DNA of 64,000 nucleotides from TMP-86 sp044226865 (GCA_044226865.1 JBGAGE010000003.1:124001-188000), one strand, 5' to 3'. Counted from the first letter of the stretch, positions 1-9,025 are shown. Notes: generated from the sequence alone by a model not told the origin. Translations and numbers: made by a program.

Positions 1-1308
1 GCGGCCGCCGGCGTTCTTGTAGTCGTTCACGAACGACATCCAGATCTGGTAGTTCTTCTTCCAGGCGATCTCGTCCGCGGTGGTCCAGGAGAACCAGTAC
101 GAGCCGTGCGCCTCGCGATTGGGCGAATACCAGCGCATCAGCGTGGGCAGGGTGTACTCGTCATGCCACTCGGCCCGCATCTCGCGCGACACGTCGCGGT
201 TCGCCTCGTAGATGGTAAAGGTGGGCACCAGGGTGAAGTCCTTGGCCTTCAAGGACGCGATGACCTCCTTCCAGCGATCGCTGCCGCGCGGCGCCGCCTG
301 TGCCCACAGCCTGCCGGCCTGGCCGAAGCGGTCGTACTCGTCGGCATAGTTGTACTCGGGCGGGTAATCCTGCACCCGGCGATCGGTGAACAGCGCCTCG
401 GGCAATCCATACCAATGCTCCATGCTGGTCAAGCCCCAGGAGGCCGTGTCCATCACGTTCATGCGCGCCACCGCGGTTTGCGCGTGGTGGCAGGCGCTGC
501 GCAGGCCCTTCACCTTCGCCTCGGCGAGAGCGGCCTGCATGATCTCCGGCGGCGCACCGACGAACTTGATGCCATCGGCCCCGGCGGCGGCAATGCTGTC
601 GACCCACTTACGTGCTTCCTCGGGGCTGCTGACGCCGCCTGGGGTGTCCACTTCCACGGGAAAGCCGGCATAGGCCGCGATCCGTGGCGCGACGATCTCG
701 TGCGCGGCGCTGCGGCGGCGCTCGTTCATGGTCCACTTCAAGCCATTGAAGGAGCCGGCTTCGCGCACCGTGGTGATGCCATGGCCCAGCCACAGCTTGT
801 ACACGTACTCCGCCGGCGGGACTTCACCCACCTTTCCCTGGCTGGCGTCGGCGATGTGCACGTGCGCATTGATGAAGCCCGGCAACACGTACATGCCGGC
901 GGCATCGATCTCGTAATCGCCTTTTTCCGGCCGGCGCGAATCCTTGATGGGGAGCTTCGGATACCCGACCCCGACGATCCTGCTGATCCGGTCGTTCTCC
1001 ACGACGATATCCACGGGCCCGATGGCAGGAGAGCCGGTGCCGTCGATCAGGGTCGCACCCCGGATCACCAGCCGCTTGAACGGGCCCGCGCCCTCGTTGG
1101 GCTTGCGGTCGGGCGCCGGGCGCGGCGGATGAACAGGGCCGCCCATGTTGGCGGCGATGTACTCCTCGCCCGGCGCGACGCGCTTGGCGTCGATGGCGTG
1201 CGCGTTCCAGGCCGGTGCGACAAGCAGCACCGCGCACGCCAACTGCAGGCAGGCCATCGCGCGGCGACGCCTCTTTCCTTCCAAGGCTCCAAGCAAACCC
1301 TGCACCAT
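1..1308 (-). CDS. Exported amidohydrolase family protein (C-terminus outside window)
   Basis: Partial gene: the frame is open to the window edge, giving 436 codons without a stop. The N-terminus has a basic stretch (KRRRR) and a hydrophobic segment ending near WNAHA, so export to the periplasm is likely. An internal ATG at 1257 would give a shorter classical signal peptide. The visible body matches metal-dependent amidohydrolases: an N-terminal beta-sandwich with IRGATLIDGTG, then PGFINAHVHI, where the metal-binding HxH sits in an Asn-Ala-His context rather than the usual Asp-x-His. GIKFVGAPPE carries a Lys where many relatives have the carbamylated metal bridge, and CHHAQT and SMEHW supply further metal His candidates. 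Substrate cannot be inferred (peptidase, imidazolonepropionase-like and lactonase relatives exist). It starts 97 bp beyond the end of the pst operon on the same strand and may be a separate unit. Confidence 0.8.
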   Translation of the reverse strand, partial: MVQGLLGALEGKRRRRAMACLQLACAVLLVAPAWNAHAIDAKRVAPGEEYIAANMGGPVHPPRPAPDRKPNEGAGPFKRLVIRGATLIDGTGSPAIGPVDIVVENDRISRIVGVGYPKLPIKDSRRPEKGDYEIDAAGMYVLPGFINAHVHIADASQGKVGEVPPAEYVYKLWLGHGITTVREAGSFNGLKWTMNERRRSAAHEIVAPRIAAYAGFPVEVDTPGGVSSPEEARKWVDSIAAAGADGIKFVGAPPEIMQAALAEAKVKGLRSACHHAQTAVARMNVMDTASWGLTSMEHWYGLPEALFTDRRVQDYPPEYNYADEYDRFGQAGRLWAQAAPRGSDRWKEVIASLKAKDFTLVPTFTIYEANRDVSREMRAEWHDEYTLPTLMRWYSPNREAHGSYWFSWTTADEIAWKKNYQIWMSFVNDYKNAGGR

Positions 1309-1405
1309 GAGTCGGATACTACGCCTGAATGCGGCAGGGCGAAACCGGCTGGCGCGGGCGCTCAGCCGGCATGAGCAGACACGTCAACCAAAACGCGCCG
1401 AGGGA

Positions 1406-2251
1406 TTACCCAAATCGCCCGGTGATGTAATCCTCGGTGAGCCGCTGCAGCGGATTGGTGAAAACGCGGTCCGTCGGTCCCACCTCGATCAAGCGTCCCA
1501 GGTGAAAATACGCCGTGCGCTGCGACACGCGCGCCGCCTGCTGCATATTGTGGGTGACGATGGCGATGGCGTAGTTCGCCCGCAGTTCATCGATCAGGTC
1601 CTCGATCTTCGCGCTGGCAATCGGATCCAGCGCGGAACAGGGTTCGTCCATCAGGATCACTTCCGGATTGATCGCAATCGTCCGGGCGATGCAGAGTCGC
1701 TGTTGCTGACCGCCGGACAAGCCGGTTCCCGGCGAGGACAGCCTGTCCTTGACCTCGTCCCAGATGCCTGCGCGACGCAGGCTGGTCTGCACCAGCTCGT
1801 CCAGTTCGATCTTGTCGCGCGTCAGGCCATGAATTCTAGGACCATAGGCCACATTTTCGTAAATCGACTTGGGGAATGGGTTGGGCTTTTGGAAAACGAT
1901 GCCGACACGCGCGCGCAGCGCCACGACGTTTTGCCGCGGGTCGTGGATATCCAGGCCATCCAGGGTAATACGACCCTCCACCCGCGCGCCCGCGATGGTG
2001 TCGTTCATGCGATTGAGACATCGCAGGAACGTGGACTTGCCGCATCCGGACGGCCCTATCATCGCGATGACCTCGTTGCGCCCGATGTCCAGCGTCACAT
2101 CCTTGATGGCGTGCTTGGATCCGTAATGCACGTTCACATTGCGGGCGCTCATCACGGGATCGTCGAGCGTCGGCCAGCCCGCCGTATGCGTACCGGCCGC
2201 TGCTCCATCGGCAAGCAGCGCGGAAACCGCCGTCGAATCACCGGCGTTCAT
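1406..2251 (-). CDS. pstB: Phosphate ABC transporter ATP-binding protein PstB (second, distal copy)
   Basis: A 281-aa ATPase that would power phosphate import through PstA/PstC at the cytoplasmic face. All ABC motifs are intact: Walker A GPSGCGKST, Q-loop FQKPNPFPKS, signature LSGGQQQRLCIART, Walker B and D-loop VILMDEPCSALDP, and H-loop VTHNMQQA. The combinations FQKPNPFP and MDEPCSALDP are typical of PstB within the ABC family. It lies 22 nt downstream of another complete pstB gene, so the operon ends pstA-pstB-pstB. The N-terminal ~30 residues before the ATPase fold are extra and of unknown role. Retention of all motifs argues that both copies are active. It is the last gene of the cluster. 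Confidence 0.95.
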   Translation of the reverse strand: MNAGDSTAVSALLADGAAAGTHTAGWPTLDDPVMSARNVNVHYGSKHAIKDVTLDIGRNEVIAMIGPSGCGKSTFLRCLNRMNDTIAGARVEGRITLDGLDIHDPRQNVVALRARVGIVFQKPNPFPKSIYENVAYGPRIHGLTRDKIELDELVQTSLRRAGIWDEVKDRLSSPGTGLSGGQQQRLCIARTIAINPEVILMDEPCSALDPIASAKIEDLIDELRANYAIAIVTHNMQQAARVSQRTAYFHLGRLIEVGPTDRVFTNPLQRLTEDYITGRFG

Positions 2252-2273
2252 GGCCGGCGCACCAGGGGCCGGA

Positions 2274-3113
2274 TCATCCGAACCGACCCGTGATGTAAGC
2301 GTCGGTGCGCGGATTGGCCGGCGTCGTGAATATCTGCGATGACGGACCCACTTCGATCAATTCCCCCATGTACATGAACGCCGTCACGTTCGACACGCGC
2401 GCCGCCTGCTGCAGATTATGGGTGACGATCACCACACAAAGCTTCTCGCACAGCCCCTGCAAGGTTTCCTCCACCCGCAGGGTCGAAATCGGGTCGAGGG
2501 CCGCCGTGGGCTCGTCCAGCAAAAGGACCTCCGGCTCGATGGCCACCGCACGGGCGATACACAATCGTTGTTGCTGGCCACCCGACAGGCCACGTGCGTC
2601 GGTCGTCAATTTGTCCTTGACCTCATCCCACATGGCAGCGTCACGCAACGCGCGTTCCACCCGGTCCTTGATGTCCTGTCGCGACACGCCGCCGGCGAGA
2701 CGCAATCCAAAGGCAACATTGTCGAAAATCGACATCGGAAACGGGGTGGGCTTCTGGAACACCATTCCCACTCGAAACCGCAGGTCGGCCACATCGACCG
2801 CATCGTCCAGAACGTTGCGGCCGCCGATCAACACCTCGCCCACCGCCCGTTGCTTCGGATACAAGGAATACGTGCGATTGAACACACGCAACAACGTCGA
2901 TTTTCCGCAACCGGAAGGCCCGATGAAGGCGGAGATCGATTTATCCGCCAGGCTCAGATTGATATTCTTGAGCGCCTGATCGTTGCCATAAAAGAAATTG
3001 AGGTTGCGGACCACGATCTTCGGTGGCGCCATGGCGGTGGCCGCGCTGCTGCGCGACTCGGCAGGCGGCGGCTGGATCGCAACGCCCGGGCGTGATGCGC
3101 CATCCATCACCAT
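2274..3113 (-). CDS. pstB: Phosphate ABC transporter ATP-binding protein PstB (first copy)
   Basis: A 279-aa PstB ATPase. The start is set by a TGATG overlap with the stop of pstA, implying translational coupling; a longer frame upstream inside pstA is not needed. Motifs are Walker A GPSGCGKSTLLR, Q-loop FQKPTPFPMS, signature LSGGQQQRLCIARA, Walker B VLLLDEPTAALDP and H-loop VTHNLQQA. It differs clearly from the distal pstB copy, for example YSLYPKQRAVGEVLIGG against a shorter insert and TAALDP against CSALDP. The two are therefore old paralogs, not a recent duplication or an assembly repeat. It probably forms the main PstA/PstC/PstB complex because of its coupling to pstA. Confidence 0.96.
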   Translation of the reverse strand: MVMDGASRPGVAIQPPPAESRSSAATAMAPPKIVVRNLNFFYGNDQALKNINLSLADKSISAFIGPSGCGKSTLLRVFNRTYSLYPKQRAVGEVLIGGRNVLDDAVDVADLRFRVGMVFQKPTPFPMSIFDNVAFGLRLAGGVSRQDIKDRVERALRDAAMWDEVKDKLTTDARGLSGGQQQRLCIARAVAIEPEVLLLDEPTAALDPISTLRVEETLQGLCEKLCVVIVTHNLQQAARVSNVTAFMYMGELIEVGPSSQIFTTPANPRTDAYITGRFG

Positions 3114-3961
3114 CACCCGCCGCTCTTGGATTTCATGAGACCCACGATCAGCCTGGCCGCGGTGCTCAACACCAGGATGGTCACCGTGATGATCAAGGCG
3201 CCCGACCATGCCAGATTCTGCCAATCCTTGTAAGGACTCAGCGCAAACTGGAAAATGACCACGGGCAGGTTGGCCATCGGCGAGTTCATGTCGGTATTCC
3301 AGAACTGGTTGTTCAAGGCCGTGAACAACAGGGGGGCCGTTTCGCCGCTGATGCGCGCCACCGCGAGCAGCAGGCCCGTGATGATGCCGCTGCGCGCCGC
3401 CGGATACGCCACGCTCCAGACAGTCCGCCAGGGATACGCACCCAGCGCGGCCGACGCATCCTTCATTCCGCCGGGTACCAGGTTGAGCATGTCTTCGGTC
3501 GTGCGCACCGTGATGGGGATGGACAGGATGGCCAGCGCGATGCCGCCGGCATAGGCGGAGAAATGCCCCATCCTGACCACCACGATTTCGTACACGAACA
3601 GTCCGATGATGATCGACGGCGCGCTCAACAGCACGTCATTGATGAAGCGGATCAGGCGGCTCAGCGAGGAGTCGCGCCCATACTCGGACAGGTAAGTGCC
3701 CGCAAGCACGCCGACCGGCGCCCCGATCAGAATGCCCATCAGCGTCATCATGACGCTGCCATACAGCGCATTGAGCAGGCCGCCCTGGCTGCCCGGCGGA
3801 GGCGTCATCTGCGTGAACAGCTGCAGGGACATCGCGGCCAGTCCGCGCGAGAACAAGGTCCAGAGAATGGCGAGCAGAAACGCGAGGCCAACCAGCGTCG
3901 CCGCCATCGACAGCGCCAGCAGCACCGAGTTGGTCAGGTTTCGGCGCGCGCGGCGGTTCAT
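3113..3961 (-). CDS. pstA: Phosphate ABC transporter permease PstA
   Basis: A 282-aa inner-membrane permease with about six predicted membrane segments. The first is hydrophobic (SVLLALSMAATLVGLAFLLAILWTLF). The EAA-type cytoplasmic loop is visible in EDMLNLVPGGMKDASAALGAYPWRTVWSVAYPAARSGIITG, which docks on PstB. Its ATG overlaps the pstC stop by 4 nt and its stop overlaps the downstream pstB start, so the genes are coupled. With PstC it forms the translocation path for phosphate delivered by PstS. Length and order match the canonical pstSCAB operon. Confidence 0.96.
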   Translation of the reverse strand: MNRRARRNLTNSVLLALSMAATLVGLAFLLAILWTLFSRGLAAMSLQLFTQMTPPPGSQGGLLNALYGSVMMTLMGILIGAPVGVLAGTYLSEYGRDSSLSRLIRFINDVLLSAPSIIIGLFVYEIVVVRMGHFSAYAGGIALAILSIPITVRTTEDMLNLVPGGMKDASAALGAYPWRTVWSVAYPAARSGIITGLLLAVARISGETAPLLFTALNNQFWNTDMNSPMANLPVVIFQFALSPYKDWQNLAWSGALIITVTILVLSTAARLIVGLMKSKSGG

Positions 3962-4983
3962 GCGGCGGAAATCCCCCGCTTTTCCACCCGCCGGAGCATG
4001 GCTTGCGCAACCGCGATGACCGTGAATGTGATCATGAACAACAGCAGACCCAGCGCGATCAGCGCCGAGGTGTACAGGTCGCCCACCGCCTCGGTGAATT
4101 CATTGGCGATCGCCGAGGAAATCGTGGTGCCCGGCGCGAGCAGCGAAGCGCTGATGCGATGCGCATTGCCGATGACGAAGGTGACGGCCATGGTTTCGCC
4201 CAGCGCGCGCCCCAATCCGAGCATGACGCCGCCGACGATCCCCACGCGTGAATGCGGGATGACGACATTCCAGATGACCTCCCAGGTGGTCGCACCCAGG
4301 CCGTAGCAGGATTCCTTGAGCATGGGCGGCACGGTCTCGAACACATCGCGGGTGATCGCGGCGATGAACGGCAGCACCATGACGGCCAGGATCACGCCGG
4401 CGGTGAGGATACCGATGCCGAACGGCGGCCCCTTGAACAGCATGCCGATCCCCGGCAGCGTGCCCAGCGAGTGGATCAATGCCGGTTGCACATGCTGCTG
4501 GAGCACCGGCGCCAGGACGAACAGGCCCCAGATGCCGAAAATGATGCTCGGCACGGCCGCCAGCAACTCCACTGCGATACCGATCGGTCTGCGCAACCAT
4601 TGAGGGCATATCTCGGTCAGGAACAGCGCAATGCCGATTCCGCAGGGAACGGCCAGCACCATGGCGATGACCGAGGTGACCAATGTGCCGTAGATCGGTG
4701 CCAATGCGCCGAACTCATCGGTGACCGGATTCCAGATTTCCCGGTACACGAACGCGAAACGGAAATGCTCCACCGCCGGCCATGCGCCATGCAGCAGCGA
4801 CACCGCCACGCCTCCCAGGATGAGAAGAACGAGCAGCGCCGCGGACAGTGTCGCGGCGCGGAAGATGCGTTCCAGCACCAATTGCCGGGCGGCATGCGCA
4901 GGGTCGATCTGGGCCACAGGGCGGTTCTCTGCTGGGTAAAACTGATCCGAAGCGCCCGCCTGCCGGCGGGCACTCCGGATCAC
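3958..4983 (-). CDS. pstC: Phosphate ABC transporter permease PstC
   Basis: A 341-aa inner-membrane permease partnering PstA. Hydrophobic segments include AALLVLLILGGVAVSLLHG near the N-terminus and ALIALGLLLFMITFTVIAVA at the C-terminus. The EAA-like loop reads ETVPPMLKESCYGLGATTWEVIWNVVIPHSRVGIVGG. The annotated start is a GTG at 4983; an in-frame GTG at 4917 is also possible because neither has a strong ribosome-binding site and the first ~20 residues are not conserved-looking. It follows pstS after a 65-bp gap that contains a possible -10 hexamer (TATACT, minus strand, 5010-5015). The 3' end overlaps pstA by 4 nt. Confidence 0.95.
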   Translation of the reverse strand: MIRSARRQAGASDQFYPAENRPVAQIDPAHAARQLVLERIFRAATLSAALLVLLILGGVAVSLLHGAWPAVEHFRFAFVYREIWNPVTDEFGALAPIYGTLVTSVIAMVLAVPCGIGIALFLTEICPQWLRRPIGIAVELLAAVPSIIFGIWGLFVLAPVLQQHVQPALIHSLGTLPGIGMLFKGPPFGIGILTAGVILAVMVLPFIAAITRDVFETVPPMLKESCYGLGATTWEVIWNVVIPHSRVGIVGGVMLGLGRALGETMAVTFVIGNAHRISASLLAPGTTISSAIANEFTEAVGDLYTSALIALGLLLFMITFTVIAVAQAMLRRVEKRGISAA

Positions 4984-5009
4984 GTCAATCTCTACGACAT
5001 CCGCGTATC

Positions 5010-5015
5010 AGTATA
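5010..5015 (-). promoter_or_regulatory. Possible -10 hexamer of an internal pstCABB promoter
   Basis: In the 65-bp gap between pstS and pstC the minus strand reads TATACT, one mismatch from the sigma-70 -10 consensus. No good -35 is seen 17 nt upstream (CCGGAC). It might raise permease expression separately from pstS. The evidence is limited to this one hexamer. Confidence 0.2.
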
Positions 5016-5048
5016 GCGGAATTGCGCTCACTGTCCGGACCCCGCAGG

Positions 5049-6098
5049 TTATTTCCCGGCCCATACCGGGTGACCACCGCTGATGATGTCGGCGGACCAG
5101 GTCTTCTCCACCTGCTTGATCAACGCGGGCGGCAGCGGCACGTAGTCGAGTTCGGTGGCCATGGCCGCACCGTTCTTGTACGCCCAGGAGAAAAACTTCA
5201 AGGCCGAACGGACGGCGTCCGCATCGGCGGGTTGCTTGTACATCAGGATGAAGCTCGCGCCGGTAATCGGCCAGCTGGCCGCGCCGGCCTGGTTCGTGAG
5301 AATCAGGTTATAGGCATCCGAATGCGCCCAGTCCGCATTCGCGGCTGCCGCCTGGAAGGACTCGGCGCTCGGCGCCACGAACTTCCCGGCCGCATTGCCC
5401 ATCAGCGCATAGGCCATCTTGTTTTGCTTCGCGTACGCATATTCGACATAGCCGATGGCGCCGGAGGTCTGGGTGGTCATGTTGGCGACACCTTCGTTGC
5501 CCTTTGCGCCGATGCCGGTGGGCCATTGCACGGAGGTATTCGCGCCGATCTTCTCCTTGAACGTCGCGCTCGTCTTGCTGAGGAAATCCGAGAACAGGAA
5601 GTTGGTTCCCGAGCCATCCGAACGGTATACCGGCGCGATCGCCGTGTCGGGCAGCGTCAGCTTGGGATTGAGCTTCTTGATCCTTGCGTCGTTCCATTGG
5701 GTGATCTCACCCAGGTAGATCGCCGCAATGGTCGCGCCATCGAGGTGCATCTGACCCGCACCAATGCCCGGAATGTTCACCACCGGCACCACGCCGCCGA
5801 TGATCATCGGGAACTGCAGCAGACCGGCGGCTTTCAAGTCCTCCGGCTTCAGGGGCATGTCAGACGCACCGAAGGTCACGGTCTTCGCCTTGATCTGCTT
5901 GATGCCACCACCGGAACCGATGGACTGGTAATTCAACCCGACGCCGGTCGCCTTCTTGTAAGCATCCGCCCACTTCGCATAGATGGGATACGGAAAGGTG
6001 GCGCCGGCGCCGGAAATGTCCGCCGCCTGCGAAGCGGCGGCCAGGCTCACGGCGGCCCCGGCCACCATTACAAGACTCTTGAGAAATTTCGATTTCAT
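5049..6098 (-). CDS. pstS: Periplasmic phosphate-binding protein PstS
   Basis: A 349-aa substrate-binding protein. The start at 6098 is chosen because GGAGG lies just upstream and the protein then begins with a clean signal peptide (MKSKFLKSLVMVAGAAVSLAAASQAA). The mature protein opens DISGAGATFPYPIYAKWADAY, the PstS hallmark. Phosphate ligands are visible in YQSIGSGGGIKQI, FGASDMPL and RSDGSGTNFLFSDFL. It captures phosphate in the periplasm and delivers it to PstC/PstA. It lies 50 nt downstream of a porin gene on the same strand, with a short inverted repeat between them, so porin and pstS may be cotranscribed with differential expression. Confidence 0.97.
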   Translation of the reverse strand: MKSKFLKSLVMVAGAAVSLAAASQAADISGAGATFPYPIYAKWADAYKKATGVGLNYQSIGSGGGIKQIKAKTVTFGASDMPLKPEDLKAAGLLQFPMIIGGVVPVVNIPGIGAGQMHLDGATIAAIYLGEITQWNDARIKKLNPKLTLPDTAIAPVYRSDGSGTNFLFSDFLSKTSATFKEKIGANTSVQWPTGIGAKGNEGVANMTTQTSGAIGYVEYAYAKQNKMAYALMGNAAGKFVAPSAESFQAAAANADWAHSDAYNLILTNQAGAASWPITGASFILMYKQPADADAVRSALKFFSWAYKNGAAMATELDYVPLPPALIKQVEKTWSADIISGGHPVWAGK

Positions 6099-6123
6099 GT
6101 TTCCTCCGGATGACAAACTCACG

Positions 6124-6147
6124 CTAACACCCATGTGTGAATGTTAG
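6124..6147 (-). repeat. Intercistronic inverted repeat between porin and pstS
   Basis: CTAACA (6124-6129) and TGTTAG (6142-6147) form a perfect 6-bp stem with partial pairing inside (CAC/GTG). It lies between the porin stop and the pstS ribosome-binding site. No T-run follows, so it is more likely an mRNA-processing or stability hairpin than a terminator. Confidence 0.35.
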
Positions 6148-6148
6148 A

Positions 6149-7198
6149 TTAAAAGCTGACCTGCGCCCAAAAGCCGACTTCGTCGTACTTGCCCTCGCTG
6201 GCGCCGCCAATGCTGCCATTGCTGGTGCTGAGCGTGCCGTTCTCGACCTTGTCGTGCTTGTAGACCACGGCCAGGTCCACGTTCTTCACCGGACGATACG
6301 CCACGCCGAGATTGAAATACGTGTCCTTCAGACCTGGGCTCAGGTCCTTCTTTGGCTTGCTGCTGTCACCGCGCGCGAACACCGACACCTTCGAGTTGAA
6401 GTTGTAGGCGCCCCAGACGGAATACCCATCGGCCTTGTCGCTGTCCGTCGACAGCACCTGCCCCCAGTCCTTGGCGGTGAAATACTCGGCGCCCAGGCGC
6501 CAGCTCGGATTCACGTACGCCACCAGCGCGGTGAAGCGGTTCGCGGTATGTTCGGCCGTCACGCTCTGGGTTTCCTTGCCGAGCTTGCCGCTGTAGAAGC
6601 CCACCGCCAGGGTCAGTTCCTTGATTGGTGAATAGGCAATCCGGCCCTCGACATCCACGCTCTTGGAGCGGGTCGGATTCTTGTATCCCGCGCCGTTCAC
6701 CACCGAGGCGGCGTAGCTCACCGCACCATCCATGAACGCGCCGGACGCGTGCACGCCCCAATCGGCCGAGGTGCCAAACTTGAGCCGGTCGACCAACACG
6801 TTCTCCACGAAGCGGTAGCCATACAGGCCTTCCACGAACGGCACCCACGGCAAATCCGCCGAACCCAGCCGGGCGGTGAAGGCGCTGGATACCTTGGCCT
6901 GGACATAGGCCTTTTTCACGTAGATCTGGGTCTGGCCGTCATTGCTGACGTAGTTGAAATCCGAAGTGATGTTCGCGGACCAGACCTTGTCGAAATCGTG
7001 GGTCACGCTGAGGTAGAAGCGCTTCACGTCAACCCCCGTGCCGCTGGAATCGGTTTTCACGTCGTCGCTCTTCTGGTTCAGGTTGGTGAAATCGAAGAAC
7101 GCCTTGCCACCGACGACGGTGTCGCTATCGGCGAATGCAGGGCCGGCCGCGGCCAGCGACGCCATGATCGCCATAGCGGCGGAAGTTGACTTGAGCAT
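6149..7198 (-). CDS. Outer-membrane porin, OprO/OprP (phosphate-selective) type
   Basis: A 349-aa predicted beta-barrel with a signal peptide (MLKSTSAAMAIMASLAAAGPAFA), alternating amphipathic strands throughout and a C-terminal phenylalanine (FWAQVSF), the usual signal for outer-membrane insertion. Features such as GGKAFFDFTNLNQ near the N-terminus and repeated strands like DLAVVYKHDKV fit the phosphate-selective porin O/P family. A glycine-preceded start with GGAG about 10 nt upstream supports the ATG at 7198. Placement directly before pstS supports a role in phosphate or polyphosphate uptake. General porin function cannot be excluded, since selectivity residues cannot be judged by eye. Confidence 0.8.
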   Translation of the reverse strand: MLKSTSAAMAIMASLAAAGPAFADSDTVVGGKAFFDFTNLNQKSDDVKTDSSGTGVDVKRFYLSVTHDFDKVWSANITSDFNYVSNDGQTQIYVKKAYVQAKVSSAFTARLGSADLPWVPFVEGLYGYRFVENVLVDRLKFGTSADWGVHASGAFMDGAVSYAASVVNGAGYKNPTRSKSVDVEGRIAYSPIKELTLAVGFYSGKLGKETQSVTAEHTANRFTALVAYVNPSWRLGAEYFTAKDWGQVLSTDSDKADGYSVWGAYNFNSKVSVFARGDSSKPKKDLSPGLKDTYFNLGVAYRPVKNVDLAVVYKHDKVENGTLSTSNGSIGGASEGKYDEVGFWAQVSF

Positions 7199-7238
7199 TG
7201 AGTGATCTCCATGTGATGAAACAGTCGACGATCACGCC

Positions 7239-7258
7239 GCCCCGGGCAGCTCCGGGGC
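7239..7258 (-). terminator. GC-rich hairpin between dapE and porin genes
   Basis: GCCCCGG (7239-7245) and CCGGGGC (7252-7258) form a perfect 7-bp stem with a 6-nt loop in the 167-bp gap after dapE. It lacks a following T-run, so it is a weak or Rho-assisted terminator at best, or an attenuator ahead of the porin-pst genes. Confidence 0.35.
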
Positions 7259-7365
7259 GTCGCAGGCGTCTCAATGGGATCGCACGATATTGCCGAATTG
7301 TTAAAGTTTGATTGCAGCGCTGAATGAGGCTGCGGCGGACTCCACGTCGATGGATCGACTTCAGC

Positions 7366-8493
7366 TCAGCCCAGCAGCGCCTGCAGAGTGCTGCGGTAGA
7401 TGTCCTGCAGGGACTCCAGGTCCTCCACCCGGACGTGTTCATCGACCTTATGGATGGTGGCGTTGACCATTCCCATCTCCACCACCTGCGCGCCCATGGG
7501 AGCGATGAAGCGGCCGTCGGAGGTGCCACCGCCGGTCGACAATCGGGGACGAATGCCCCGATGTCGGAGCACGGCATCGCCGACGGCCGTGGACAGCGCG
7601 CCGGGGCGTGTCAGAAACGGCAGGCCGGAAATGAACCAATCGAGGGAATACGGCACACGGTGGCGGTCCAGGATCTCGATGACCGTGCGCTGCAGGGATT
7701 CGACGGTCTGTTCGGTACTAAAGCGCAGGTTGATGCGCGCCTGCAGCTCGCCGGGAATGACATTCGGTGCGCCGGTACCGGCATTGAGGTTCGACACCTG
7801 GAAGCTGGTGGGTTCGAAGTGTTCGTTGCCCTGGTCCCACTGCCGCGACACCAGTTCGGCGAGTGCAGGCGCCAGCGCGTGAATCGGATTGAGCGAGAGC
7901 TGCGGATAGGCAATGTGGCCTTGTACCCCGTGCACCTTGAGGCGGCAGCTCAAGCTGCCGCGCCGGCCTATCTTGAGGGTATCGCCCAGCACCTGCTCGC
8001 TCGAGGGCTCGCCAATCAGGCACCAATCGATCGGCGTGCCGCGGCCGCGAAGGACCTCGACCACGCGCCGGGTGCCATCCACAGAGGGGCCTTCCTCGTC
8101 GCTGGTGATGAGATAGGCGATGGTGCCGCGATGCCGCGGGTGCTCAGCGAGAAACCCGGCCGTGGCGCACAGCATGGCCGCCAGGGCGCTTTTCATGTCC
8201 GCCGCGCCGCGGCCGTACAGGAGTCCGTCGCGGATCACCGGCTCGAACGGGTCGCTATGCCATTGCTCCAGCGGTCCCGCCGGCACGACATCGGTGTGCC
8301 CGGCGAAGCAGAACACCGGTGCCCCCTCGCCGTGCGTCGCCCAGAAATTGCTCACTGGTCCGAAAGGCATGGACTCGACCACGAAGCCGAGCTCCTTCAG
8401 CCTTGCGATCATGAGGTCCTGGCAGCCGCCATCCTCGGGACTGACCGACCGGCGCGCGATCAACTCGCGCGTCAACGAAAGGGTGTCGGACAT
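7366..8493 (-). CDS. dapE: Succinyl-diaminopimelate desuccinylase DapE
   Basis: A 375-aa di-zinc M20 hydrolase that removes succinate from N-succinyl-LL-diaminopimelate in lysine and peptidoglycan synthesis, in the cytoplasm. Metal ligands are visible: AGHTDVV (His66, Asp68), GRGAADMK (Asp99), the catalytic SDEEG (Glu133/134) and a C-terminal STGGGTSDGRF. The lid/dimerisation domain includes KIGRRGSLSCRLKVHGVQGHIAYP. The start at 8493 overlaps the stop of dsbB as TGATG, so translation is coupled. An essential biosynthetic gene inside a phosphate cluster is unusual. Length matches the family. Confidence 0.96.
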   Translation of the reverse strand: MSDTLSLTRELIARRSVSPEDGGCQDLMIARLKELGFVVESMPFGPVSNFWATHGEGAPVFCFAGHTDVVPAGPLEQWHSDPFEPVIRDGLLYGRGAADMKSALAAMLCATAGFLAEHPRHRGTIAYLITSDEEGPSVDGTRRVVEVLRGRGTPIDWCLIGEPSSEQVLGDTLKIGRRGSLSCRLKVHGVQGHIAYPQLSLNPIHALAPALAELVSRQWDQGNEHFEPTSFQVSNLNAGTGAPNVIPGELQARINLRFSTEQTVESLQRTVIEILDRHRVPYSLDWFISGLPFLTRPGALSTAVGDAVLRHRGIRPRLSTGGGTSDGRFIAPMGAQVVEMGMVNATIHKVDEHVRVEDLESLQDIYRSTLQALLG

Positions 8494-8999
8494 CAGGATC
8501 GCGCAACCGGCTGGGTCGAGCGCAGGTTGACCCAAATGCCGCAGGCGCCGACAGCGGCAGCGCAGGCGAGCACCCAGGCCGGCATGGTCAGGCCCAAGAA
8601 CCGCCAGTTGACGATGGCGCACTCGCCCGATCCGTTGAGCACCCTGGACAACACTTCGTTCAAGGGCAGCACTTTGAGCATGAACTTGAGCGACGCGCCG
8701 CACGCCGGAACCGTGCCGGGCGGCAGGCTCTGGATGTACAGGTGACGCACCGCGATTGCGACGGTGACGCCGGAGGCGAGTGCCATCAACGCCGCATACA
8801 CACGCCGCCCGCCCGTTTGCGGGTCATGCAGGAAGGCCGCGAGGAACACAAGGCCCATCGCCAGCACACCGATGCGCTGGAAGATGCACAATGGACAGGG
8901 CTCGAGCTTCAGGACGAACTGCGAGAAGAAGGCATAGCCCAGCATGCCCGCGCAAGCGCCGAAGCCCAGCAGATTCGCGGTCCGCGTTCTGATCATCAT
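8493..8999 (-). CDS. dsbB: Disulfide bond formation protein B
   Basis: A 168-aa inner-membrane quinone reductase that reoxidises DsbA. Four hydrophobic helices are apparent. Both redox Cys pairs are present: Cys35-Pro-Leu-Cys38 in the first periplasmic loop, and Cys100 with Cys127 in the second. The start is taken as the ATG at 8999; a second ATG follows immediately at 8996. It begins 26 nt after phoU and its stop overlaps dapE. No dsbA is in the window. Confidence 0.94.
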   Translation of the reverse strand: MMIRTRTANLLGFGACAGMLGYAFFSQFVLKLEPCPLCIFQRIGVLAMGLVFLAAFLHDPQTGGRRVYAALMALASGVTVAIAVRHLYIQSLPPGTVPACGASLKFMLKVLPLNEVLSRVLNGSGECAIVNWRFLGLTMPAWVLACAAAVGACGIWVNLRSTQPVARS

Positions 9000-9025
9000 G
9001 CCATCCTCATCCGAATTGGGCCGCG

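Noticed and set aside
7270..7325. Possible Pho box upstream of the porin gene (CAATCAA-N4-TAACAAT on the minus strand)
   Set aside because: Only about 7 of 14 consensus positions agree and no -10 follows at the right distance.
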